Positions 11,605 through 20,059 of a stretch of 64,000 nucleotides of DNA are shown here, in pieces. Location of the stretch: assembly GCF_900458435.1 (NCBI RefSeq), contig NZ_UHCT01000001.1, positions 1,178,001-1,242,000 on the forward strand, written 5' to 3'. Numbering within the stretch: the first letter of the stretch is position 1; the number at the start of each line of letters is the position of its first letter. Both the position numbers and the translations under genes were made by a program. The stretch comes from Staphylococcus carnosus. Lineage in GTDB: Bacteria; Bacillota; Bacilli; Staphylococcales; Staphylococcaceae. The notes under the pieces are model-generated. The model ran no database searches and was not told where the DNA came from. It worked only from the letters and a program-made list of their open reading frames with translations.

Positions 11605-13014
11605 ATGTGGAAAGAAAAAGTGCAAGAATATGAAGATCAAATTATAGCTGATTTATCCGGATTACTATCTATAGAAAGTGTTAGAGATGATAGTAAAGCA
11701 ACATCTGATGCACCGCTCGGACCAGGACCAAAAGCTGCGCTTGATTATATGTATCAACTCGCAGAACGTGATGGATTTGCTACACATGATGTAGATCATG
11801 TGGCAGGAAGAATCGAAGTCGGTAAAGGTGAAGATTTATTCGGCATTCTTTGTCACGTCGATGTTGTCCCTGCTGGAGAAGGATGGGATACACCACCTTT
11901 TGAACCTACAGTTACAGATGACGCGATTATCGCTAGAGGCACTTTAGATGATAAAGGACCTACAATCGCAGCATATTATGCAGTTAAAATTTTGAATGAT
12001 ATGAATGTTGATTGGAAAAAACGTGTACACATTATTGTAGGTACAGATGAAGAGTCAGATTGGATTGGCGTAAACCGTTATTTTGAATCTGAAGAAATGC
12101 CTGCTTTAGGTTTTGCGCCTGATGCTGAATTCCCTGCAATTCATGGTGAAAAAGGTATCACTACATTTGATATTAAACAAGAAAATAAAACAGCTGATGA
12201 ACAAGGTGCAGATGTCGTATTGGAATCATTTGAATCAGGACAACGTTATAATATGGTACCTGATGAAGCGGTTGCACGTCTGACTGTGAAAGCAGATGAT
12301 CTTGATATTACAGAACTGTACCAAAATTATTTAGATGCGCATGACTTAAATGGTACAAGTGAGTTAGATGGAGATACTTTAGTTTTACGCTTAAAAGGTA
12401 AAGCAGTTCATGGTATGGATCCTTCAATAGGATTAAATGCTGGTTTATTCTTGATTCATTTCTTAAATGAATTGAATCTAGATAGTCAAGCAGCAAAATT
12501 TACGGACTTAAGTGAAAGATATTTATTTGAATCACACTTTGGAGAAAAAATGGGTATGAAATTCCATACTGATAAAATGGGAGATTTAACAACAAATATC
12601 GGTATTATTTCATATTCAAAAGATAAAGGCGGAGAATACGGCATTAATTTACGTTATCCGGAAGGATTTGAATTTGATGACGCAATTAAACGTTTTGCAA
12701 ATGAAGTAAATGAATTGGGATTTGAATTAGATTTAGGTAAGGTACAACGCCCTCATTATGTTGATAAAAACGATCCGTTTGTACAAACACTTGTACAAGC
12801 ATATCGTAACCAAACAGGGGATATGACAGAACCGTATACAATTGGCGGCGGCACATATGCACGTAACCTAGATAAAGGCGTAGCATTCGGAGCGATGTTC
12901 AGCGACTCAGAGGACTTAATGCATCAAAGAAATGAATACATCACTAAAAAACAATTATTTAATGCAACTAGCATTTATTTAGAAGCGCTATATGCATTAT
13001 GTGTGGAGGAATGA
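11605..13014 (+). CDS. pepV: dipeptidase PepV (M20 metallopeptidase)
   Basis: Di-zinc M20 peptidase of 469 aa, the usual PepV length, which cleaves dipeptides in the cytosol. Metal ligands are visible in CHVDVVPAG (His), GTLDDKGP (bridging Asp) and GTDEESDW (catalytic Glu pair). A lid domain with KAVHGMDP follows, and GGGTYARN lies near the C-terminus. The start is ATG behind GAGAAGGAAG. dat begins 4 bases after its stop, so the two are one operon. A TTGACA at 11510-11515 may be part of the promoter. Confidence 0.93.
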   Translation: MWKEKVQEYEDQIIADLSGLLSIESVRDDSKATSDAPLGPGPKAALDYMYQLAERDGFATHDVDHVAGRIEVGKGEDLFGILCHVDVVPAGEGWDTPPFEPTVTDDAIIARGTLDDKGPTIAAYYAVKILNDMNVDWKKRVHIIVGTDEESDWIGVNRYFESEEMPALGFAPDAEFPAIHGEKGITTFDIKQENKTADEQGADVVLESFESGQRYNMVPDEAVARLTVKADDLDITELYQNYLDAHDLNGTSELDGDTLVLRLKGKAVHGMDPSIGLNAGLFLIHFLNELNLDSQAAKFTDLSERYLFESHFGEKMGMKFHTDKMGDLTTNIGIISYSKDKGGEYGINLRYPEGFEFDDAIKRFANEVNELGFELDLGKVQRPHYVDKNDPFVQTLVQAYRNQTGDMTEPYTIGGGTYARNLDKGVAFGAMFSDSEDLMHQRNEYITKKQLFNATSIYLEALYALCVEE

Positions 13015-13018
13015 CTAT

Positions 13019-13873
13019 ATGACTAATAAAGTGTTATTGAATGGCCGATTTGTAGATGAGAAGGACGCAAACATCCCGTATAACGATAGAGGATATAATT
13101 TTGGCGATGGTATTTATGAATACATTCGTGTTTATGACGGAACGTTGTTTACTGTTAAAGAACACTTTGAAAGATTTTTACGCAGTGCTGCAGAAATCGA
13201 TATCGATTTAGAAGAAACTGTTGAATCTTTAACTCAAACAGTTCAATCATTAATTGACGAAAATAATGTTCAAAATGGCGGAATATATATCCAAGCAACT
13301 AGAGGCGCATCACCTAGAGATCATGCTTTCCCTGGACCAGATGTAAAACCGCAAATAATGGCATTTACAAAGAGTTATGGCAGACCATTTGAAGAACTTG
13401 AAAATGGTATCTTTGCAGTAACAGTTGAAGATATTCGTTGGTTGCGTTGCGATATTAAAAGCTTGAATTTACTGGGCAATGTATTAGCGAAAGAATACGC
13501 AGTGAAATATAATGCAGCAGAAGCTATTCAACATCGTGGAGATACAGTAACTGAAGGTGCTTCAAGTAATGTCTATGCGATTAAAGATGGTGTGATTTAT
13601 ACACATCCAATTAATAATTATATTCTTAACGGTATTACACGTCAGGTAATTAAAAATGTGGCAGAAGAAGCAGATATACCATTTAAAGAAGAAACATTTA
13701 CTGTTGATTTCTTGAAAAATGCAGATGAAATTATCGTTTCAAGTACTTCTGTTGAAGTAATGCCAGTTATTAAGTTAGATGGTGAAGCAGTAGGCGAAGG
13801 TAAAGTCGGTCCGATAACACGTAAGCTTCAAGAAGGCTTTAATCAGAAAATTGAAGAAAGTCACAATAAATAA
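13019..13873 (+). CDS. dat: D-alanine (D-amino acid) aminotransferase
   Basis: Class IV PLP aminotransferase of 284 aa that interconverts D-alanine and 2-oxoglutarate with pyruvate and D-glutamate, supplying D-Glu for peptidoglycan. The PLP lysine is K147 in [22 protein letters not shown] and TEGASSNVY are family marks. The ATG at 13019 is set by GGAGGA at 13005-13010 inside the end of pepV; the longer reading from 12992 lacks a ribosome site. The pepV-dat pairing is conserved in staphylococci. Branched-chain aminotransferase or PabC are less likely given the close fit to D-AAT. Confidence 0.92.
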   Translation: MTNKVLLNGRFVDEKDANIPYNDRGYNFGDGIYEYIRVYDGTLFTVKEHFERFLRSAAEIDIDLEETVESLTQTVQSLIDENNVQNGGIYIQATRGASPRDHAFPGPDVKPQIMAFTKSYGRPFEELENGIFAVTVEDIRWLRCDIKSLNLLGNVLAKEYAVKYNAAEAIQHRGDTVTEGASSNVYAIKDGVIYTHPINNYILNGITRQVIKNVAEEADIPFKEETFTVDFLKNADEIIVSSTSVEVMPVIKLDGEAVGEGKVGPITRKLQEGFNQKIEESHNK

Positions 13874-13918
13874 ATTTTAAATATATGAACATAAAATCCA
13901 ACGTTTAACACTGATTTG

Positions 13919-14190
13919 TGTTATAATTTTTAATTGTCGCTGCATTGTAAAGAATGAATATCTGTAGCAGCAATTCGAGTAAATAAAGAATACAAATTAA
14001 TTAAAAATGTACTTAATATGAATGTTTCATAGAAGGTAAAATGTGTCTTTTAGTTTCTCATTTTTGGTTGAAATGATAGGTTAAAAACTATAAAATTAAC
14101 AATGAGTGCTAAAGGATTGAACGGATTAAAATGTATTTTTAAAATGTAAAATATGGCTCTTGAAATACTATTCTTGAGCCATTTTCTATT
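13919..14190 (+). ncRNA. candidate small RNA or ytmP leader
   Basis: The 335-base gap between dat and ytmP has no convincing gene. It does contain an extended -10 (TGT-TATAAT, 13919-13927) without a good -35. A GCTGC/GCAGC stem lies about 13940-13972, and the far end has a hairpin with arms 14153-14159 and 14176-14182 followed by TTTT. The ytmP ribosome site comes only eight bases later. This looks like a roughly 250-nt untranslated transcript or attenuated leader; it is inference from layout only. Confidence 0.4.
14153..14186 (+). terminator. hairpin terminator just before ytmP
   Basis: ATGGCTC / GAGCCAT stem followed by TTTTCT. It may end dat read-through or act as an attenuator for ytmP. 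Confidence 0.55.
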
Positions 14191-14208
14191 GAAAGCGAGG
14201 TGAACGTG

Positions 14209-15000
14209 TTGGAGCAGTTTTATCAGTTAGGGTGGACATTGGATTCTGCTGGCGGTGCATCTGGTGAAGCCTATATGGCAGAACAAGATGGTCAAAAATT
14301 ATTTTTAAAAAGAAACTCAAATCCTTTTATCGCAGCTTTATCTGCAGAAGGTATTGTACCTAAACTAGTTTGGACTAAGCGGATAGAAACTGGGGAAGTT
14401 GTAACCGCACAACATTGGAAAAATGGGCGAGAACTTACTTTTGAAGAGATGAATCAAACAAGAGTAGCCAAGTTGCTAAAAAAGATTCATAGCTCTAAAA
14501 CGCTTTTGACAATGTTGAAGCGCATGGAAATGGAACCTATAACTCCAGATATTTTATATCAAAAAATCAACACTTCGCTTTCAAGACAAGTGCTTTCTCA
14601 TCATGTTATTAGAAAAGCGTTAACTTATCTTGAAGAACATAAACCTAATTTAGATCCTCGTTTTTATACTGTAGTTCACGGTGATGTTAACCATAATAAT
14701 TGGTTATTGTCAGATCATGATGAATTATATCTTGTTGATTGGGAAGGTGCGATGTTAGCAGATCCAGCGATTGATATCGGTATGCTGCTTTACAATTACG
14801 TTCCTCAAAGTGAATGGTCTGAATGGCTTGAAAAATACGGTGCAAAAGAATCATTAGATTTAAGCAAACGTATGAAATGGTATACAGTTATTCAAGCTAT
14901 TGGATTAGTGGAATGGAATGAAGAACAAAAACGTTATAAAGATATGAATATTTGGCTGAAATTCTTAAATGAAGTAATGAACAGCAACGTATTTATTTGA
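14209..15000 (+). CDS. ytmP: phosphotransferase-family protein (YtmP)
   Basis: Aminoglycoside/choline-kinase-like fold, 263 aa. The Brenner-type catalytic motif [13 protein letters not shown] and the metal-binding [15 protein letters not shown] are intact, so it should bind ATP-Mg and phosphorylate a small hydroxyl compound; the substrate is unknown. The start is unusual: TTG at 14209, behind GAAAGCGAGGTGA (14191-14203). In-frame GTGs at 14200 and 14206 are alternatives, but 14200 overlaps the ribosome site. trmB follows 13 bases downstream, forming an operon. Confidence 0.8.
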   Translation: MEQFYQLGWTLDSAGGASGEAYMAEQDGQKLFLKRNSNPFIAALSAEGIVPKLVWTKRIETGEVVTAQHWKNGRELTFEEMNQTRVAKLLKKIHSSKTLLTMLKRMEMEPITPDILYQKINTSLSRQVLSHHVIRKALTYLEEHKPNLDPRFYTVVHGDVNHNNWLLSDHDELYLVDWEGAMLADPAIDIGMLLYNYVPQSEWSEWLEKYGAKESLDLSKRMKWYTVIQAIGLVEWNEEQKRYKDMNIWLKFLNEVMNSNVFI

Positions 15001-15013
15001 GGAGAATTATCAA

Positions 15014-15649
15014 ATGAGATTAAGAAATAAACCTTGGGCCGAGGATTATTTACGTAAACATAATACAGTTGTGGATCTTGATGGTACTCATGCTGGAAAG
15101 ATGTCTGAGTGGTTTGAAAAAGACCAACCTATATATATAGAAGTTGGTTCTGGCATGGGACAGTTCATTACGGAACTTGCTGCTCAACATCCAGAAGTTA
15201 ACTTTGTATCATTAGAACGAGACAAAAATGTTATGATTCGTGTGTTAGACAAAGTTTTGGAAAAAGATTTACAAAACATTAAATTAATTTGTAATGATGC
15301 TATGGAATTAACGGATTATTTCAAAGATGGCGAAGTAGACCGCGTATATTTGAACTTTTCAGATCCATGGCCTAAAAAACGACATGCGAAACGTCGTCTC
15401 ACTTATCACTCATTTTTAGCTTTATATAAAGCAATTTTAAAAGATGAAGGTGAGATACATTTTAAAACAGATAATCGCGGACTTTTTGCTTATAGTTTAG
15501 AAAGTATGTCTCAGTTTGGAATGTATTTTACTAAGATTAATTTAAATCTTCACGATGAAGATGATGAAGATAATATTGAAACTGAATATGAACTGAAATT
15601 TGCTGATAAAGGATCACGTATTTATCGTATGGAAGCAAAGTTCCATTAA
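15014..15649 (+). CDS. trmB: tRNA (guanine-N7-)-methyltransferase
   Basis: SAM-dependent enzyme of 211 aa that makes m7G46 in t[13 protein letters not shown] is motif I and the diagnostic [15 protein letters not shown] is complete. The length is normal. It is co-transcribed with ytmP, as in B. subtilis. Confidence 0.96.
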   Translation: MRLRNKPWAEDYLRKHNTVVDLDGTHAGKMSEWFEKDQPIYIEVGSGMGQFITELAAQHPEVNFVSLERDKNVMIRVLDKVLEKDLQNIKLICNDAMELTDYFKDGEVDRVYLNFSDPWPKKRHAKRRLTYHSFLALYKAILKDEGEIHFKTDNRGLFAYSLESMSQFGMYFTKINLNLHDEDDEDNIETEYELKFADKGSRIYRMEAKFH

Positions 15650-15655
15650 ACAATG

Positions 15656-15684
15656 AACTGCATTCGATTGAATGCGGTTTTTTT
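15656..15684 (+). terminator. terminator of ytmP-trmB
   Basis: AACTGCATTC / GAATGCGGTT stem with a GATT loop and a T-rich tail. Confidence 0.8.
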
Positions 15685-15756
15685 GGTTTGATGCATTTGA
15701 AATTCAATAATACAAGCCATATACTTAAGTTAAATAGTTTCAAATGGAGGGGTATT

Positions 15757-16581
15757 ATGGAATTAGGGGATTTTAAAATCCATTATTTGAATGGTGGTAT
15801 GACAAATATGGATGGCGGAACAATGTTTGGCGCTGTTCCTAAACCATTATGGTCACGCAAACTAGAGCCTAATGATAAAAATCAGGTCAGAATGTCTACA
15901 CATCCTATCCTTGTTTTGACGGAAGACAAAAACATTTTAATTGATACGGGTTTAGGTAATGGTAAATTGACTGATAAACAAAAGCGCAATTCTGGCGTTG
16001 AGAATGAAAGCTTTGTTAAAGAAGAATTAGCGGATTATAATCTTTCACCTGAAGATATAGATATTGTATTGATGACCCACATGCATTATGATCATGCAGC
16101 AGGATTAACAGACAATGAAGGTCATGCTCAATTTCCAAATGCAATTCACTATATCCAGCAAGATGAGTGGCATGAGTTCAATGCACCTAATATTAGAAGT
16201 AAAGCTACATATTGGCCGCAGAACCAAGGAGATTATAAAGAGAATATCATATTATTTGAAAATGACATAGAACCTTATCCTGGTATTAAAATGCAGCATA
16301 CAGGCGGTCATAGTTTTGGCCATAGCATTATAACGTTTGAAAGCAAGGGTGAACATGCTGTGCATATGGCAGATATCTTACCATCACATGCACATTCAAA
16401 CCCATTATGGTTAACTTCATATGATGATTATCCAATGCAAAGTATACGAGAAAAAGAACGTTTAATACCTTACTTTATCCTAAATGATTATTGGTTCTTG
16501 TTTTATCATGATGCAGATTATTTTGCAGTTAAATTTGATAAAAAGGATAAAACAATAAAGGAAACAATCAAGAGAAAATAA
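15757..16581 (+). CDS. ytnP: metallo-beta-lactamase-fold hydrolase (YtnP-like)
   Basis: MBL-fold enzyme of 274 aa. The zinc site THMHYDHAAGL is complete, a second His appears in GGHSFGHS, and the Asp ligand is in HMADIL. The family includes lactonases; B. subtilis YtnP degrades signalling lactones, but the substrate here is unproven. The ATG at 15757 is fixed by GGAGGGG (15746-15752). An upstream in-frame ATG at 15688 lies in the trmB terminator tail and is not credible. Confidence 0.83.
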   Translation: MELGDFKIHYLNGGMTNMDGGTMFGAVPKPLWSRKLEPNDKNQVRMSTHPILVLTEDKNILIDTGLGNGKLTDKQKRNSGVENESFVKEELADYNLSPEDIDIVLMTHMHYDHAAGLTDNEGHAQFPNAIHYIQQDEWHEFNAPNIRSKATYWPQNQGDYKENIILFENDIEPYPGIKMQHTGGHSFGHSIITFESKGEHAVHMADILPSHAHSNPLWLTSYDDYPMQSIREKERLIPYFILNDYWFLFYHDADYFAVKFDKKDKTIKETIKRK

Positions 16582-16583
16582 AA

Positions 16584-16614
16584 AACGATGCTTTCTTTTT
16601 TAGAAAGCATCGTT
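16584..16614 (-). terminator. terminator shared by ytnP and the small membrane gene
   Basis: Perfect 13-bp stem (16584-16596 / 16602-16614) with a T5 loop. The T-run lies on the minus-strand exit, so it best serves the leftward gene, but it sits between convergent genes. Confidence 0.8.
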
Positions 16615-16642
16615 GATTATTAAGTAATTAAGCACTAATGAA

Positions 16643-16954
16643 TTATACTTCTTTTATGTTAATAATCTTACCATTTGTGGCATCTGCAACAAATTCATAA
16701 TTGCTGACTTTACCATGGTTTTCAGTAGTCACTCCGCCACGATATACTTCATATTCGATACCGTCTTGTTCAAAAGGCTGAGGTTCTGAGACGATGTATG
16801 ACCCAGTTACATTCATAAAGTAACTTTTAACCTCTTCAATGAGTTTGAATGGGTTATACTTTTTAGTGCCAAGGATAGTGAGGTAAACAAATACACCGCT
16901 CACTAAAACTGTGATTGGTAAAACTAACAATAACCAAATTTTTTTTCGAGACAT
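16643..16954 (-). CDS. small membrane-anchored protein, possible PepSY-like domain
   Basis: 103 aa with a basic N-terminus and one hydrophobic helix (about residues 6-29), so the rest is probably outside the membrane. The C-terminal part ends in YEFVADATNGKIINIKEV, which resembles the strand pattern of PepSY-type domains, but the match is loose. A GAGGTATAAATTGAG leader gives a ribosome site. It is transcribed alone, opposite to ytoP. Function is unknown. Confidence 0.7.
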   Translation of the reverse strand: MSRKKIWLLLVLPITVLVSGVFVYLTILGTKKYNPFKLIEEVKSYFMNVTGSYIVSEPQPFEQDGIEYEVYRGGVTTENHGKVSNYEFVADATNGKIINIKEV

Positions 16955-17038
16955 CTCAATTTATACCTCCACTTACGTTATATTAATATTCTATCATAAG
17001 TGAAGGGCATTAATGAATAAATAAGGAGGGTCCTTAAT

Positions 17039-18115
17039 ATGGACTTAACAAAAAAAGAAACATTAAAACAAATGAAAATATTAACTGAATTCCACAGTGC
17101 ACCTGGATTCGAAAATGATTTGAAAGACTACATAAAAAGTGAGATGGAGCCTTACGCTGACGATTTCGTTTATAACAAAATGGGCGGGTTTTACGCAGTT
17201 AAACGATCAGAAAATCCGAATGCTAAAAAAGTGATGATAGCTGCACATATGGACGAGGTCGGCTTTATGATTACGCATATAACAGATAATGGAATGATTC
17301 AATTCACCAATTTAGGTGGTGTTGCAGCTGATATTTGGCAAGGTCAAAGATTAAAAGTTAAGAATCGTAATAATGAAATCATAACTGGTGTCGTTGCAAG
17401 TATCCCAAAACATTTCAGATCTGGTAATGAAGGCTTGCCTGAAATCAAAGATTTAATGTTAGATATCGGTAGTGAATCAGCAAATGAGGTTAGAGAACGC
17501 GGTATTGAAATAGGTGATTCAATTGTCCCTGATACCGAATTTATTCAACTATCTGAAAATCGCTATGCAGGAAAAGCGTGGGATAATCGTTATGGTTGTT
17601 TATTGGCAATAGAAATTTTAAAATTATTTAAAGATATACAATTAGACGTTGATTTATATGTCGGTGCTAATGTACAAGAAGAAGTAGGATTGCGCGGCGC
17701 ACGTGCAGCTGCAGAACAAATTGACCCTGATATTGCTTTTGTTGTGGATTGTTCACCAGCAAATGATATGAAAGGTGCACAGCAATTGTCAGGTCAATTA
17801 GGCGGAGGCACACTAATTCGTATCAAAGATGGCACAATGATTTTGAAACCATCATTTAGAGATTATCTGCTTCAATTATGTGATAAACAAAATATTAATC
17901 ACCAATATTATATTTCACCAGGCGGCACTGATGGCGGTGAAATTCATAAAGCTAATAGTGGTATACCTACAGCTGTAATTGGGGTATGTGCGAGATATAT
18001 TCATAGTTCTGATTCAGTGTTTGATATTCGTGACTACTATGCAGCACGACAATTATTATTTGAATCAGTCAAATCACTAGATAATCAACAAATTGAACGA
18101 TTACAATATTCTTAA
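17039..18115 (+). CDS. ytoP: M42-family aminopeptidase (YtoP)
   Basis: Cobalt/zinc aminopeptidase of the M42 family (glutamyl aminopeptidase or endoglucanase-M type), 358 aa. AAHMDEVGFM supplies a metal His and Asp, GKAWDNRYG the bridging Asp, and VQEEVGLRGA the catalytic Glu pair. DCSPANDMKG and the final GGTDGGEIH and ARYIHS motifs complete the site. It probably trims peptides in the cytosol as a large oligomer. ytpP follows after 21 bases, in the same order as B. subtilis ytoP-ytpP. Confidence 0.9.
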   Translation: MDLTKKETLKQMKILTEFHSAPGFENDLKDYIKSEMEPYADDFVYNKMGGFYAVKRSENPNAKKVMIAAHMDEVGFMITHITDNGMIQFTNLGGVAADIWQGQRLKVKNRNNEIITGVVASIPKHFRSGNEGLPEIKDLMLDIGSESANEVRERGIEIGDSIVPDTEFIQLSENRYAGKAWDNRYGCLLAIEILKLFKDIQLDVDLYVGANVQEEVGLRGARAAAEQIDPDIAFVVDCSPANDMKGAQQLSGQLGGGTLIRIKDGTMILKPSFRDYLLQLCDKQNINHQYYISPGGTDGGEIHKANSGIPTAVIGVCARYIHSSDSVFDIRDYYAARQLLFESVKSLDNQQIERLQYS

Positions 18116-18136
18116 ACCAAGAAAGAAGAGAAAAAA

Positions 18137-18445
18137 ATGAAAACATTAGAATCTGTTGAACAATTTGAAGAATTAAAACAAGGTAAAACTGTATTTATGT
18201 TTACGGCTGATTGGTGTGTAGATTGTCGATTTATTAAACCAAGACTACCTGAATTAGAAGAAAATCATAAAGATTTTACATTTGTATCAGTCGATAGAGA
18301 TAAATTCATCGATTTATGTGTCGACCTTGGAATTATGGGAATCCCAAGTTTTCTAGTATATGAAAATGGCGAACAAGTAGGTAGTTATGTAAGTAAAGAT
18401 CGCAAAACAATTGAACAAATCGATGAATTTATAAATAATATTTAA
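18137..18445 (+). CDS. ytpP: thioredoxin-like protein (YtpP)
   Basis: Thioredoxin-fold protein of 102 aa without a signal sequence. The redox motif is WCVDC instead of the WCGPC of classical thioredoxin. The cis-proline loop GIMGIPSF is intact. It probably acts as a cytosolic disulfide reductase or oxidase with a shifted redox potential; partners are unknown. It shares a transcript with ytoP. Confidence 0.87.
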   Translation: MKTLESVEQFEELKQGKTVFMFTADWCVDCRFIKPRLPELEENHKDFTFVSVDRDKFIDLCVDLGIMGIPSFLVYENGEQVGSYVSKDRKTIEQIDEFINNI

Positions 18446-18448
18446 ATC

Positions 18449-18498
18449 AAAATACCCTTAGGAAATTACGCATTTTTTCTGTTCCTAAGGGTATTTTT
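18449..18498 (+). terminator. terminator of ytoP-ytpP
   Basis: Perfect 16-bp stem (18449-18464 / 18482-18497) with T5 at the end. Confidence 0.85.
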
Positions 18499-18540
18499 AC
18501 GGTAAACTATATAAAGGTATGTAATTAGGAGTGTTAAAAT

Positions 18541-19419
18541 ATGAATGTCTTTCAAATGAGAGATAAATTAAAAGAACGTTTAAAACATTTAAATGTGAAT
18601 TTTTCATTTAATCGTGATGAAGATACGTTGCGCATTGCAAGGAAAGATAACGGTAAAGGCGTAACAATTAGATTAACACCGATTGTTGCCAAATATAATG
18701 ATAAAAAAGAAACAATTGTTGATGAAATCGTTTATTATGTTACAGAAACGATTGAACAAATGAGCGAGCAAGCTCAAAATGAAATTCAAAATTTGAAAAT
18801 TATGCCTGTTATGCGTGCAGCAAGTTTTGAAAAAGAAACAAAAGAAGGGCATAAATTTGTTATAGATGAACATACAGCTGAAACTAATATCTATTACGCT
18901 TTAGATTTAGGAAAATCATATCGTCTAATCGATGAAAGTATGTTGAAACAATTGAATGCTACTGCACAACAAGTGAAAGAAATGGCATTATTTAATGTTC
19001 GTAAGCTTGATACCTCATATAAAACAGATGAAGTTAAAGGTAATATCTTTTACTTTATCAATACAAATGATGGTTACGATGCGAGCAGAATATTAAATAC
19101 ACCGTTGCTTAACCAATTTGAAGAAAAAGCTGAAGGTGAGATGCTTGTTGCAATACCTCATCAAGATGTATTGATTATTGCAGATATTCGTAATAAAACA
19201 GGTTATGATGTGATGGCACATCTTACGATGGAATTCTTCACTAATGGACTAGTTCCAATCACTTCCTTGTCATTTGCATATGATAAAGGTCATTTTGAAC
19301 CTATCTTTATCTTAGCTAAAAATAATAAAGCTAAAAAAGACAGCAGTCCTAATGTAGTGCAAGAATTAAGTGCTGTTAAAGACAATAAAAACAACAAAAA
19401 TAATAAAAACAACAAATAG
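18541..19419 (+). CDS. ytpQ: DUF1444 protein (YtpQ)
   Basis: Conserved Bacillales protein of 292 aa with no signal or membrane segment. The core resembles B. subtilis YtpQ, whose function is unknown. The last dozen residues are almost only Asn and Lys, encoded by AAC/AAA/AAT triplets (about 19381-19416), a slippage-prone tail. It opens a probable operon ytpQ-ytpR-sftA-murC in which gaps are 7-26 bases. The start ATG has AGGAG upstream. Confidence 0.85.
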   Translation: MNVFQMRDKLKERLKHLNVNFSFNRDEDTLRIARKDNGKGVTIRLTPIVAKYNDKKETIVDEIVYYVTETIEQMSEQAQNEIQNLKIMPVMRAASFEKETKEGHKFVIDEHTAETNIYYALDLGKSYRLIDESMLKQLNATAQQVKEMALFNVRKLDTSYKTDEVKGNIFYFINTNDGYDASRILNTPLLNQFEEKAEGEMLVAIPHQDVLIIADIRNKTGYDVMAHLTMEFFTNGLVPITSLSFAYDKGHFEPIFILAKNNKAKKDSSPNVVQELSAVKDNKNNKNNKNNK

Positions 19420-19434
19420 TAAGGAGATATAACA

Positions 19435-20034
19435 ATGAATTTATTTTATAATAAAAATGGTGTCGGAGACGTCGCATTTTTACAATTAGATCCTGCTCAA
19501 GGAGAGTTTGAATACAAACAATACGGCGATGTAGTTCGTATTACACAAGAAAACGATGTAGTTGGCTACAATATTTTTAACGCCTCAAATCATTTATCTT
19601 TAGATGGTAATGGGCATATTAAATTAACACCTGAACTGGTTGATCAATTACAACAAACACTCAAAGATGCTGGTATTGAAGATAAATTAGATTCAGATTT
19701 ATCACCTAAATTTGTAGTAGGATATGTTGAAACAAAAGAAAAACATCCAAATGCAGATAAATTAAGCATTTTAAAAGTAAATGTAGGCAATGAGGAATTA
19801 CAAATTGTTTGCGGCGCACCTAATGTTGAAGCAGGACAAAAGGTTGTTGTAGCTAAAGTAGGTGCTGTTATGCCTAGTGGCATGGTTATCAAAGATGCAG
19901 AGTTAAGAGGCATAGCATCAAGCGGCATGGTATGCTCAATGAAAGAGTTAGATTTACCAAATGCTCCAAAAGAAAAAGGGATTATGGTCTTATCTGACGA
20001 GTATCAAGTTGGACAACCATTTTTTGAAGAATAA
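19435..20034 (+). CDS. ytpR: tRNA-binding domain protein (YtpR)
   Basis: 199 aa. An N-terminal DUF4479-type segment is followed by an OB-fold of the PheT/EMAP-II tRNA-binding type (about residues 95-195), with VGYVETKEKHPNADKLSIL and QIVCGAPNVEAGQKV. It probably binds tRNA or structured RNA; its cellular role is unproven. It is set close between ytpQ and sftA. Confidence 0.88.
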   Translation: MNLFYNKNGVGDVAFLQLDPAQGEFEYKQYGDVVRITQENDVVGYNIFNASNHLSLDGNGHIKLTPELVDQLQQTLKDAGIEDKLDSDLSPKFVVGYVETKEKHPNADKLSILKVNVGNEELQIVCGAPNVEAGQKVVVAKVGAVMPSGMVIKDAELRGIASSGMVCSMKELDLPNAPKEKGIMVLSDEYQVGQPFFEE

Positions 20035-20059
20035 TTAAATTTTGGAAGGAAGTGAATTT

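Noticed and set aside
19378..19419. Triplet repeat at the end of ytpQ considered as a DNA repeat element
   Set aside because: It is a short in-frame Asn/Lys codon run with no spacers or dispersed copies; it is not a CRISPR or mobile repeat.
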